Positions 20,370 to 26,828 of a stretch of 64,000 nt of DNA are shown here, one piece after another (the first letter of the stretch is position 1; every line of letters starts with the position of its first letter). Both the position numbers and the translations under genes were made by a program. Source of the stretch: Nitricoxidireducens sp046726235 (GTDB lineage Bacteria; Pseudomonadota; Gammaproteobacteria; Burkholderiales; Rhodocyclaceae); NCBI GenBank assembly GCA_046726235.1, contig JBKPAD010000012.1, positions 62,001 through 126,000 on the forward strand, given 5' to 3'. Below the pieces are notes generated by a model, which saw only the letters and a list, made by a program, of their open reading frames with translations, was not told the DNA's origin and ran no database searches.

Positions 20370-20375
20370 TAAAAT
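20370..20375 (+). promoter_or_regulatory. -10 box (TAAAAT) for tRNA-Ser
   Basis: TAAAAT begins 3 nt after the nadC stop and 38 nt before the tRNA 5' end. A weak -35 only. Confidence 0.45.
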
Positions 20376-20407
20376 CCGCGCCTCGCTTCGCCCGGAGCGA
20401 CCACCGC

Positions 20408-20498
20408 GGAGAGGTGGATGAGTGGTTTAAGTCGCACGCCTGGAAAGCGTGTTTAGGTTCATAGCCTAACGCGGGTTCGAATCCCGCCCTCTCCGCCA
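20408..20498 (+). tRNA. tRNA-Ser (anticodon GGA)
   Basis: A 91-nt class II tRNA with a 7-bp acceptor stem (GGAGAGG with CCTCTCC), discriminator G and an encoded CCA end. The anticodon loop CTGGAAA within the CACGC/GCGTG stem gives anticodon GGA, reading UCC/UCU. The long variable arm (TTTAGGTTCATAGCCTAA) is typical of serine tRNAs, and the T-loop is GGTTCGAATCC-like. Confidence 0.97.
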
Positions 20499-20517
20499 CA
20501 CCCCAGATCGAACAGCT

Positions 20518-20949
20518 TCAGCGGACGGATTCCGTCATCTGCCGGCTCGCGGTTATCGTCCGCGCCGCATCGAGGCAAAGCTTCTCGCAGGTCTTGCATG
20601 CCTCCGCGCAGATGGCGCAATGCTCGTGCTGCTGCGCGTGGCGTTCGCACTCGTCGCCGCAGGTGTGGCACGCCAGGGCGCAGGCTTCCAGCATCGTGCG
20701 CAAGGTCTTCTCGTTACTGCCGGTGCGGCGCGACGCGAGCGACCCGGCGGCGCGACAGGCGTCGGCGCAATCGAGGTTGAGGCGGATGCACTGGGTGAGT
20801 TCCTGCACCATCTGCTCGCCGAGGCATGCGTCGGAACACGCGATGCAGGCCTGCTCGCAGTCGAAGCAGGCTTCGAGGCAGTGGATCAGGACGTCGTTGG
20901 TGTTGCCCCGGACGTGGGGATGGGTGCTGATCATTTGCTGGGCGTGCAT
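20518..20949 (-). CDS. Cytosolic four-helix-bundle copper-storage protein (Csp3-like, DUF326)
   Basis: A 143-aa protein with 18 cysteines (24, 28, 31, 35, 38, 42, 54, 61, 65, 90, 94, 97, 101, 111, 114, 118, 121, 125), mostly in CxxxC and CxxC pairs along predicted helices. This is the pattern of Csp proteins, whose Cys line the core of a four-helix bundle and bind many Cu(I) ions. There is no signal peptide, so it should be the cytosolic Csp3 type. GGAGGAG precedes the ATG. It converges on the tRNA-Ser gene. Whether it buffers excess copper or supplies it cannot be told from the neighbours, none of which is a copper gene. Confidence 0.88.
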   Translation of the reverse strand: MHAQQMISTHPHVRGNTNDVLIHCLEACFDCEQACIACSDACLGEQMVQELTQCIRLNLDCADACRAAGSLASRRTGSNEKTLRTMLEACALACHTCGDECERHAQQHEHCAICAEACKTCEKLCLDAARTITASRQMTESVR

Positions 20950-21046
20950 GGCTGTCTCCTCCTGAAAATCGGCCCGACAACACGGGCAAGCCGCAGTCCC
21001 GCCCGCTTTTCCGGCGCCGCTCGCCGACGCCTTTACCGAATTTTCA

Positions 21047-21075
21047 TTGCCTTTCGCGCCAAACTAGTCCATAGT
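21047..21075 (+). promoter_or_regulatory. Candidate cold-shock gene promoter with long 5' UTR
   Basis: TTGCCT (21047-21052) and CATAGT (21070-21075) with a 17-bp spacer. A start near 21082 would give an untranslated leader of about 130 nt before the csp ATG, as is usual for cspA-type genes whose leader controls translation. Confidence 0.45.
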
Positions 21076-21212
21076 GCGCGGGCGATTTTCAAGTAGTGCT
21101 GTTGTTGTTCGGTTCTAAACCGCTTCGCGGTCTTCCCTGCATCACCCCCGCTGTCTTGAGTCTCGCCCCATCTATCAGGGGCAACGTCCCCGCTTTTTCA
21201 AGGATTCAAGAC

Positions 21213-21419
21213 ATGGCAAACGGTACCGTCAAGTGGTTCAACGACTCCAAGGGTTTCGGCTTCATCACGCCTGAAGGCGGCGGCGAGGACCTCTTCGCGC
21301 ATTTCTCGGCGATCCAGTCGAGCGGCTTCAAGACCCTGGCCGAAGGTCAGCGCGTAACTTTCGACGTTACGGCTGGTCAAAAAGGTCCGCAGGCGGCCAA
21401 CATCCGCCCGATCGAGTAA
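21213..21419 (+). CDS. CspA-family cold-shock protein
   Basis: A 68-aa single-stranded nucleic-acid binding protein, one cold-shock domain. The start is MANGTVKWFND, with RNP1 KGFGFI and RNP2-like DLFAHF both intact. Such proteins melt RNA secondary structure. The ATG at 21213 has an AAGGATT Shine-Dalgarno; the frame is open for 39 codons upstream but that stretch is the leader. An IF-1 paralogue follows after two hairpins, a pairing that suggests joint function in translation during cold or stress. Confidence 0.97.
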   Translation: MANGTVKWFNDSKGFGFITPEGGGEDLFAHFSAIQSSGFKTLAEGQRVTFDVTAGQKGPQAANIRPIE

Positions 21420-21431
21420 GACTCGAGCGCG

Positions 21432-21480
21432 GCGCGGCCTTCGGGCCGCGCTACACGGTGCCCGGTTCGCCGGGCCTTTT
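21432..21480 (+). terminator. Tandem hairpins between cold-shock gene and IF-1 gene
   Basis: Two stable UUCG-looped stems follow the csp stop: GCGCGGCC/GGCCGCGC (21432-21451) and GCCCGG/CCGGGC (21460-21475), the second followed by CTTTT. This looks like a terminator or attenuator before IF-1; partial read-through would co-express both genes. Confidence 0.6.
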
Positions 21481-21504
21481 CCCTTTCCCGCCCGAGGTGA
21501 CCGC

Positions 21505-21765
21505 ATGGCCAAAGAAGAACTCCTTGAAATGAACGGCGTCGTCGACGAAGTGCTGCCGGATGCCCGCTATCGCGTCACGCTCGAAAACGGACACAACCTG
21601 GTGGCCTACAGCGCCGGCAAGATGCGCAAGCACCACATCCGCATCCTGGCGGGCGACAAGGTTTCCCTCGAACTCTCCCCCTACGATCTGAGCAAGGGAA
21701 GGATCACCTTCCGCCACATCGAGGGGCGCGGCGCCCCCGCTTCCCCCGCACGCCGCCGCAGCTGA
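21505..21765 (+). CDS. infA: Translation initiation factor IF-1 (paralogue)
   Basis: An 86-aa OB-fold protein that binds the ribosomal A site during initiation. The core MAKEELLEMNGVVDEVLPD to RITFRH is clear IF-1. The tail after RITFRH is longer than in ribosomal-operon IF-1 (about 72 aa), as in the second infA copy carried by many betaproteobacteria (family knowledge). It lies behind a cold-shock gene rather than in the ribosomal protein operon, so this is probably the auxiliary copy. A GAGGTGA Shine-Dalgarno precedes the ATG. Its stop TGA overlaps a possible CTG start of the next gene. Confidence 0.93.
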   Translation: MAKEELLEMNGVVDEVLPDARYRVTLENGHNLVAYSAGKMRKHHIRILAGDKVSLELSPYDLSKGRITFRHIEGRGAPASPARRRS

Positions 21766-22424
21766 ACACCGCGTCGGCTTCCGCCGGCCCCGGTTACCAA
21801 GTCAGGCTGCAGCAGGTCGCGATCGCAGGCGCGGACGACTTCGACATCCGCTCGCTGCTCGACCGGCAGCAATACGACGACCCCGACGGCGCCGCCGAGC
21901 GCGTCGGCATCTCCCCCGCCACCTGGTCGCTGTTCGGCCAGGTCTGGCCCTCGGCCGTGGTGCTCGCCGACCTCATGCAGACCTGGGACCTGCGCGCGAC
22001 GCGGGTGCTCGAAATCGGCTGTGGCCTCGCGCTGGCTAGCCTGGTCATCCATCGCCGCCAGGGCGACGTCACCGCCAGCGACATCCATCCCCTCGCCGAG
22101 ACCTTCCTGCGCGAAAACGCGCGGCGCAACGGACTGTCGCCGATGAAGTACCGCGACGGGGACTGGCTGCATCGCGGCGACGCGCCGGGAACCTTCGACC
22201 TGATCATCGGCAGCGACGTGCTGTACGAACGCAACCATCCGGCGCAGCTCGCCGGCTTCGTCGCGCACCACGCGGCCGAGCACGCGGTGGTCGTCATCAT
22301 CGACCCGGATCGCGGCAACCGCCCCGCCTTCACGCGCCTGCTCGACGCCGACGGCTTCGTGCTGACGGAAACGAAGCTCTGCCACGACGGCTACCGCGGC
22401 CGCATCCTGCAGTACCGGCGTTAG
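21762..22424 (+). CDS. SAM-dependent methyltransferase, non-canonical start
   Basis: The C-terminal part is a class I methyltransferase with motif I LEIGCGLALASLV, then DIHPLAE and the post-motif FDLIIGSDVLYE. The frame upstream of the first GTG (21957) still encodes conserved-looking protein (RSLLDRQQYDDPDGAAERVG, then WSLFGQVWPS), so a 155-aa product starting at 21957 would be truncated. No ATG, GTG or TTG exists in frame between the IF-1 stop and 21957. The only starts are CTG codons, notably CTG at 21762, which forms CTGA with the IF-1 stop. Coordinates use that start; the true one is uncertain. Substrate unknown. Its stop overlaps the convergent MFS stop by 4 nt. Confidence 0.7.
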   Translation: MNTASASAGPGYQVRLQQVAIAGADDFDIRSLLDRQQYDDPDGAAERVGISPATWSLFGQVWPSAVVLADLMQTWDLRATRVLEIGCGLALASLVIHRRQGDVTASDIHPLAETFLRENARRNGLSPMKYRDGDWLHRGDAPGTFDLIIGSDVLYERNHPAQLAGFVAHHAAEHAVVVIIDPDRGNRPAFTRLLDADGFVLTETKLCHDGYRGRILQYRR

Positions 22425-23635
22425 CCGGTTCGGCGGTTCTCCGCCGGCGCAACCCCACCGGACTTGCTCCACAGCCACGCCAGGCACAGCGCCGCGAACG
22501 TCGCACCGGCGATGAACGTGGCGCCGGCGCCGAGCGTGTCCCACAGCAGGCCCGCGATGACGCTGGCGGCGAGCATGGCGATTCCCGAAACGAGGTTGAA
22601 GAAGCCGAAGGCGGTGCCGCGCAGGTCGGCGGGCGCGGCGGCGGCGACCATGGTCGCCAGCAGGCCCTGCGTCATGCCCATGTGCAGGCCCCAGAGGCTG
22701 ATGCCCAGCCACACCCAGGTCCAGTGGTCGCTCCAGGCGAGCGCCGCGTCGGCGGCGATCAGCACGACGAGGCCCCACGCCAGCAGCCGGCCGTGGTCGG
22801 CCGAGTCGGCGAGCCGGCCGAACGGATAGGCGCTCGCGGCATAGACGAGGTTCATCGCCACCAGCACCAGCGGTGCGAACGCGAGCGGCAGCCCGCCCTG
22901 CTGCGCGCGCAGGATCAGGAATGCCTCCGAGAAGCGCGCCAGCGTGAACAAGGCGCCGAGTGCGACCACGTGCCAGTAGGCGGCGGGCAGCCGGCGCAGG
23001 TTCTCGCGCCGGATCGGATTCGTGCGCTTGCCGTCGCCGTGCGCCTCCGGTTCCCGCACGCCGAACGCCAGCAGCGCGACGGCGATGAAGGCGGGAATCG
23101 CGGCGATCCAGAACACGGCGCGGAAGTCGTTCGCCCACAGCAGCATCAATGCCATCGCCAGCAGCGGGCCGAGGAAGGCGCCGAGCGTGTCGATCGACTG
23201 GCGCAGGCCGAAGGCGGCGCCGCGCAGCTCGGGCGGCGCAAGGTCGGCGACCAGCGCATCACGCGGCGCGCCGCGGATGCCCTTGCCGACGCGGTCGATG
23301 ACGCGCGCGGCGATGACCAGCCCGGCGCCGCTCGTCAGCGCGAACAACGGCTTGGCGGCGGCGCTGAGCCCGTAGCCGAGCAGCGCCAGCGGCTTGCGCC
23401 GGCCCGAGCGATCGGAGAGCACGCCGGAGAACACCTTCACGAGCAGCGCCGTCGCCTCGGCGAGGCCCTCGATGATGCCGATGGTCAGCGCCGAGACGCC
23501 GAGCGCGACGGAGAGATAGACCGGCAGCAGGCTGTGGATCAGCTCGGACGAGATGTCCATGAACATGCTGACGAAGCCGAGCACCCAGACGGCACGCGGA
23601 ATGCGGCGGCGTTGCGATGAGGCGGAAAGCGTCAT
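22421..23635 (-). CDS. MFS transporter
   Basis: A 404-aa protein with 12 predicted TM helices. The loop between TM2 and TM3 carries the MFS signature GVLSDRSGRRKPLALLG, and a similar but degenerate loop is in the second half (PFGRLADSADHGRL). The segment VGKGIRGAPRDALVADL resembles MFS subfamilies annotated as metal or antibiotic exporters, but the substrate cannot be named. It is a single gene with its own upstream region; the next gene on the same strand is 52 bp away. Confidence 0.9.
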   Translation of the reverse strand: MTLSASSQRRRIPRAVWVLGFVSMFMDISSELIHSLLPVYLSVALGVSALTIGIIEGLAEATALLVKVFSGVLSDRSGRRKPLALLGYGLSAAAKPLFALTSGAGLVIAARVIDRVGKGIRGAPRDALVADLAPPELRGAAFGLRQSIDTLGAFLGPLLAMALMLLWANDFRAVFWIAAIPAFIAVALLAFGVREPEAHGDGKRTNPIRRENLRRLPAAYWHVVALGALFTLARFSEAFLILRAQQGGLPLAFAPLVLVAMNLVYAASAYPFGRLADSADHGRLLAWGLVVLIAADAALAWSDHWTWVWLGISLWGLHMGMTQGLLATMVAAAAPADLRGTAFGFFNLVSGIAMLAASVIAGLLWDTLGAGATFIAGATFAALCLAWLWSKSGGVAPAENRRTG

Positions 23636-23687
23636 GGCCGGGACAGCGAGGCAGCGATGCCCGCGACCCTAGCACAGCCGAAAGCGG

Positions 23688-24056
23688 CTAGCCGTGCCGC
23701 GATTCCTTGCCCATCGCGGCGCCCATGACTTCCAGCGCCGCGAGCACGGCATCGGACGCCGCGCGGAACTCGGTCTGCTCGATGGCGCGCGCGCCGGCGA
23801 CGTCGCCGTCATGGAAGCGGCGGAGCATTTCGCCGGCGGCCTCGTGGAAGCGCCGGTGGCTGCGATCGAGTTCGGCGACGTGCGGCAGATGGCCCAGTTC
23901 GCCGCCGTGGGCGATGAGCCATTTGCCGAGATCGCAGGCGCCATGGTCGGCGGCGATCTCGGGATTGCAGTGGCTGGCGTCGTTGCCGTCGACGAGCACT
24001 TCGAGCTTGAAGGCGAAGATCTTGTGCGCGGTCGAGGCAAAATTGAAATTGATCAT
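23688..24056 (-). CDS. Stand-alone CZB (chemoreceptor zinc-binding) domain protein
   Basis: A 122-aa helical protein that is one CZB domain. Expected zinc ligands are present: an N-terminal His (AHKIFAFKLEV), the Cys in CDLGKWL, and two later His (around SHRRFH and the HGGELGHL region). CZB domains normally sit at the end of chemoreceptors or diguanylate cyclases and sense zinc or oxidants; here the domain is alone, with no receptor fused. A GAAGGAAG Shine-Dalgarno precedes the ATG. It could act in trans on a chemoreceptor or on the c-di-GMP enzymes nearby (inference). Confidence 0.88.
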   Translation of the reverse strand: MINFNFASTAHKIFAFKLEVLVDGNDASHCNPEIAADHGACDLGKWLIAHGGELGHLPHVAELDRSHRRFHEAAGEMLRRFHDGDVAGARAIEQTEFRAASDAVLAALEVMGAAMGKESRHG

Positions 24057-24374
24057 TGCGGGGCTTCCTTCATCGCTGGGACGTGGCGAACTGCATCCGA
24101 AGCCGCAGAAATCGTGCCGGTTTCCGCGCCGTCACGCCGCATTTCGGCGAACGCCGGAATTCATGCGGCATCCCGATTCCGATGTTAGGCCTTAAGTCAT
24201 ACCACCGCGCGCGTGCATTTTTTCCACGGGCGGGAAGCGGCGGCCGCGATGGCTCCCGCATTCGGGAAGATCCCGCGGCGAAATGGCTGCGGTCGCTTTT
24301 TGACGTTTCGCAAAGCCGCGGCCGGCGACCGCGGGTAACGTTGCCTCCTCGCACGAACAGCCGGGGGAGTGGAG
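24057..24374 (+). other. Intergenic region without a gene
   Basis: This 318-bp divergent gap between the CZB gene and the small rightward ORF holds the Shine-Dalgarno of each. A TTGACG sequence near 24299 has no good -10 at 16-18 bp. I see no RNA gene, repeat or terminator in it. Confidence 0.5.
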
Positions 24375-24656
24375 ATGACATACAAGTGCGCCGGCATCGA
24401 CATCACGCCGGAAGTGCTGCGCCGGGTCAGCGCCTCGGCCGGCGAATGGGCGGCCAGCCCGGCACTGACGCACGGCCAGCAAGCGCTGGCGCGCGCGCTC
24501 GAGCAAGAGGCGGCGCGCCTCGCCGAGGCGACGGAGCCGGCGGAAAGCGAAATCGACTTCGTCAAGAAAACCTGCTGCCACCTGCTCGCCGCCGTGCATG
24601 GCGGCAAGCTGCCCGAACGCAGCCAGTGGCCGTGCAGCCCGCGCAGCGCCGGGTGA
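24375..24656 (+). CDS. Small hypothetical protein
   Basis: A 93-aa soluble protein starting MTYKCAGIDITPEVLRRV. The ATG at 24375 is preceded by GGGGGAG with normal spacing. It is mostly helical, with a central Ala/Glu-rich amphipathic stretch and a CC pair in TCCHLLAAVHGGK; total Cys is four. I do not recognise a family. It converges on the last gene of the arsenic operon, whose stop is 20 nt away. Codon use matches the neighbours and the Shine-Dalgarno is good, so I regard it as likely but not certain to be real. Confidence 0.6.
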   Translation: MTYKCAGIDITPEVLRRVSASAGEWAASPALTHGQQALARALEQEAARLAEATEPAESEIDFVKKTCCHLLAAVHGGKLPERSQWPCSPRSAG

Positions 24657-24675
24657 CGCCGCGCGCGCTGCACGC

Positions 24676-24921
24676 TCAGCCGCAGCCGCAACCCGCGACG
24701 GCACGCTTGGGCTGGGCGCCGGCCGACTCTCCAGCGTAGCGGTCCATGCGCGCGGCGGCGCCCGCGCGCACTTCCCTGCCGGCATCGATCGCCGCGGCGA
24801 TCTCCGCTTCGCCAGCGCCGGCCTCGCGCGCCTTGCGCAGGTGGAACTCGAGGCAAGGTTGGCAATTCGCCGTAATCGTCGCGCCGATGGCGATCAGTTC
24901 GAGGGTCTTTTCGTCCAGCAT
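24676..24921 (-). CDS. Carboxymuconolactone decarboxylase (AhpD-like) family protein
   Basis: An 81-aa minimal CMD-fold protein. The redox motif is CQPC (Cys20, Cys23) with a conserved His27, the CxxC-x3-H pattern of AhpD-like peroxidase/thiol proteins. The C-terminus ends in CGCG, adding two Cys. I chose the ATG at 24921 because an AGGAG Shine-Dalgarno lies just upstream; the frame runs much further but in sequence that shadows the sigma gene. It is the last gene of the arsenic operon, 68 bp after the ECF sigma gene. A thiol-redox or metalloid-linked role is inference. Confidence 0.85.
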   Translation of the reverse strand: MLDEKTLELIAIGATITANCQPCLEFHLRKAREAGAGEAEIAAAIDAGREVRAGAAARMDRYAGESAGAQPKRAVAGCGCG

Positions 24922-24938
24922 CTGCTTCTCCTGTTTGA

Positions 24939-24953
24939 GTACCCGATCGGTAC
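24939..24953 (-). promoter_or_regulatory. Inverted repeat between ECF sigma and CMD genes
   Basis: GTACC-5-GGTAC lies 18 bp before the CMD start and upstream of its Shine-Dalgarno. It could be an operator or part of an internal promoter; only the symmetry is seen. Confidence 0.3.
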
Positions 24954-24989
24954 CTTCCTTGGACGAAGCAGTGGCCGCGATGGATACGC

Positions 24990-25535
24990 TCAGGTTTGCT
25001 TGGGGGCGCAGCAGAGCACGCCGCCGTCGCGATGATGAAAGTCGCAGCGCGACTCGAGCGCCGCCTGCATGGCGCGGCGCGCACGGTGCAGGCGGATCTT
25101 GGCGTTGCCGGTGGTGATGCCTGCGGCGCGCGCGATCTCGGGCGCCGTGCGGTCGAGGACGTCGGCCTGAACCAGCAGTTGGCGCTGCGGCGCCGGCAGC
25201 GTCGCCAGCACCTGCTGCACGCAGTCGCTCATCTGGCGGCGTTCGAGCGGATCCTGGCCGGCTTCGGCGGCTATCTCGTCGGCCGGCGCGTCGTGTTCGA
25301 GCGGCTCGCGACCCTGGCGGCGCAGCAGGTCGTAGGCGAGATTCACGCCGATGCGATGCAGCCATGTGCCGAGCGCCGCCTCACCGCGAAAGTCGTCGAC
25401 GGCAGACAGCGCGCGCAGCAGCGTTTCGTTGGCGAGGTCCTCGGCGTCGACCGGCGCGACGAGCCGCGCCAGCGCGGCGACCAGCCGCGGGCGCAGACGC
25501 GGAAACTCGCCGAGCAGCGCCGCGCGGTCGATCAC
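24990..25535 (-). CDS. ECF-type RNA polymerase sigma factor with Cys/His C-terminal tail
   Basis: A 181-aa sigma-70 family factor. Region 2 lies at about 10-75 (DAEDLANETLLRAL, FRGEAALGTWLHRI) and region 4 at about 105-160 (LPAPQRQLLV, TAPEIARAAGITTGNAKIRLHRAR). A tail of about 20 residues follows with Cys164, His167, His168, Cys175 and Cys176. The ATG overlaps the stop of the thioredoxin-like gene as ATGA, so the two are translationally coupled. No anti-sigma gene is adjacent. It lies inside an arsenic operon, and the tail could bind a metal or metalloid, as the Cys-rich tail of CorE-type factors does for copper (analogy, not homology shown). Confidence 0.9.
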   Translation of the reverse strand: MIDRAALLGEFPRLRPRLVAALARLVAPVDAEDLANETLLRALSAVDDFRGEAALGTWLHRIGVNLAYDLLRRQGREPLEHDAPADEIAAEAGQDPLERRQMSDCVQQVLATLPAPQRQLLVQADVLDRTAPEIARAAGITTGNAKIRLHRARRAMQAALESRCDFHHRDGGVLCCAPKQT

Positions 25536-25765
25536 TTCAACCAGCCGACGATCTTCGTGCGCTCGGGAATGCCGCCCGAGTGCACGACCTTGCCGTCGAC
25601 GACGACGCCCGGCGTGCTCATGACGCCGAAGCCGACGATCTTCTGCATGTCCTCGACCTTCTCCATCGCGACCGCCACGCCGAGCTCGCCGGCGACGTCC
25701 TCGATCAGCTTGAACGTGGTCTTGCAGTTGGCGCAGCCGGAACCGAGCACCTTGACGTTTTTCAT
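25532..25765 (-). CDS. Small thioredoxin-family redox protein
   Basis: A 77-aa single-domain thioredoxin-like protein with the active site GCANCK (Cys11, Cys14) right after the first strand and a cis-Pro region STPGVVVDG. This small group is often found next to DUF318-type permeases and in arsenic clusters (family knowledge), where it may pass electrons or thiols to metalloid enzymes. It follows the permease gene by 7 nt and overlaps the sigma gene by 4 nt. Confidence 0.92.
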   Translation of the reverse strand: MKNVKVLGSGCANCKTTFKLIEDVAGELGVAVAMEKVEDMQKIVGFGVMSTPGVVVDGKVVHSGGIPERTKIVGWLK

Positions 25766-25772
25766 CGTTGCC

Positions 25773-26828
25773 TCACAGGACGAGATTGAACAACCAGCCG
25801 ACCAGCAGGATGCCGGCGGCGACCGTGCCGGCGAAGACCGCGATCAGCGTCGGCTTCAGCACCTTGCGCAGGATGATCATTTCCGGCGCCGACAGCGCGA
25901 TCACGCTCATCATGAACGCGAGCACCGTGCCGAGCGCCGCGCCCTTGCCGATCAGCGCCTCGACGACGGGAATGATGCCGGCCGCGTTGGTGTACATCGG
26001 CACGCCGATCAGCACGGCGACGGGTACGGACCACCACGGCGCATCGCGGCCCATGATCGCGGCTAGGAAGTCCTGCGGTACGTAGCCGTGGATGCCGGCG
26101 CCGAGCGCGATGCCGACCAGCACGTAGGGCCAGACCTTGCCGACAATGCTCCGGACGTGGCTCCAGCCGGCCTCGAAGCGCTCGGGCCAGCCGAACCCAT
26201 CGATCTGCGCGGCCGGCGCTTCGCCGGCCTGGATGGCGCGCACCCAGTCCTCAAGATGGTGTTCCAGCTTCAGTTCGCCGATGACGTAGCCGGCGACGAT
26301 GGCGACGAGCAGCCCCATGAACAGATAGAGCGCGGCGACCTTCCAGCCGAACATGCCGAACAGCAGCGCCAGCGCGACCTCGTTGACCATCGGCGCCGAG
26401 ATCAGGAACGAGAAGGTCACGCCCATCGGCACGCCCGCCGAGAGGAAGCCTATGAACAGCGGCACCGCGGAGCACGAGCAGAACGGCGTCACGATGCCGA
26501 GGGTCGCGGCAAGCACGTTGCCGACGCCGAGGCGCTTGCCGGAAAGCAGCGCTCGCGTGCGCTCGGGCGAGAAGAAGGTCTGCACGATGCCCATCACGAA
26601 GACGATGCCGACGAGCAGCAGCAGCACCTTCGGCGTGTCGTAGATGAAGAAATGCACGGCTTCGCCGAAATGCGTGCCGCGCTCGAGGCCGAAAACCGCG
26701 ACGGCGACGTCGGCGAAGTCCGTCAGGTGAGCGTACGCAGCGATCCAGGCGACGAGTGCGACGCCGACGACGACCAGCCACTGCGCCAGCGTGCGCGGCC
26801 CCGGCAGCGCGGCGGCGGTCCCCGTCAT
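25773..26828 (-). CDS. DUF318/ArsP-like permease
   Basis: A 351-aa inner-membrane protein with about eight to ten TM helices. The family hallmark TPFCSCSAVPLFIGF, then APMVNEVAL, is present in the first half, and GVPMYTNAAG in the second. The Cys pair of the CSC motif is the site used by ArsP of Campylobacter to export trivalent organoarsenicals (family knowledge). The start ATG at 26828 overlaps the acr3 stop as ATGA; a GTG-led longer form from 26852 is less likely. Its place after acr3 suggests a second export route, possibly for methylated arsenic. Confidence 0.88.
   Translation of the reverse strand: MTGTAAALPGPRTLAQWLVVVGVALVAWIAAYAHLTDFADVAVAVFGLERGTHFGEAVHFFIYDTPKVLLLLVGIVFVMGIVQTFFSPERTRALLSGKRLGVGNVLAATLGIVTPFCSCSAVPLFIGFLSAGVPMGVTFSFLISAPMVNEVALALLFGMFGWKVAALYLFMGLLVAIVAGYVIGELKLEHHLEDWVRAIQAGEAPAAQIDGFGWPERFEAGWSHVRSIVGKVWPYVLVGIALGAGIHGYVPQDFLAAIMGRDAPWWSVPVAVLIGVPMYTNAAGIIPVVEALIGKGAALGTVLAFMMSVIALSAPEMIILRKVLKPTLIAVFAGTVAAGILLVGWLFNLVL

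Noticed and set aside
20408..20498. tRNA-Ser 3' end as an integration site of a mobile element
   Set aside because: No integrase, direct repeat of the tRNA end or foreign-looking DNA follows; the next gene is an ordinary chromosomal one.
21957..22424. 155-aa methyltransferase starting at GTG 21957
   Set aside because: It would remove clearly conserved N-terminal sequence upstream of motif I; treated as an annotation artefact of start-codon rules.
24299..24345. Promoter from TTGACG near 24299 for the small ORF at 24375
   Set aside because: No acceptable -10 at 15-19 bp; the nearest TAACGT is about 30 bp away.
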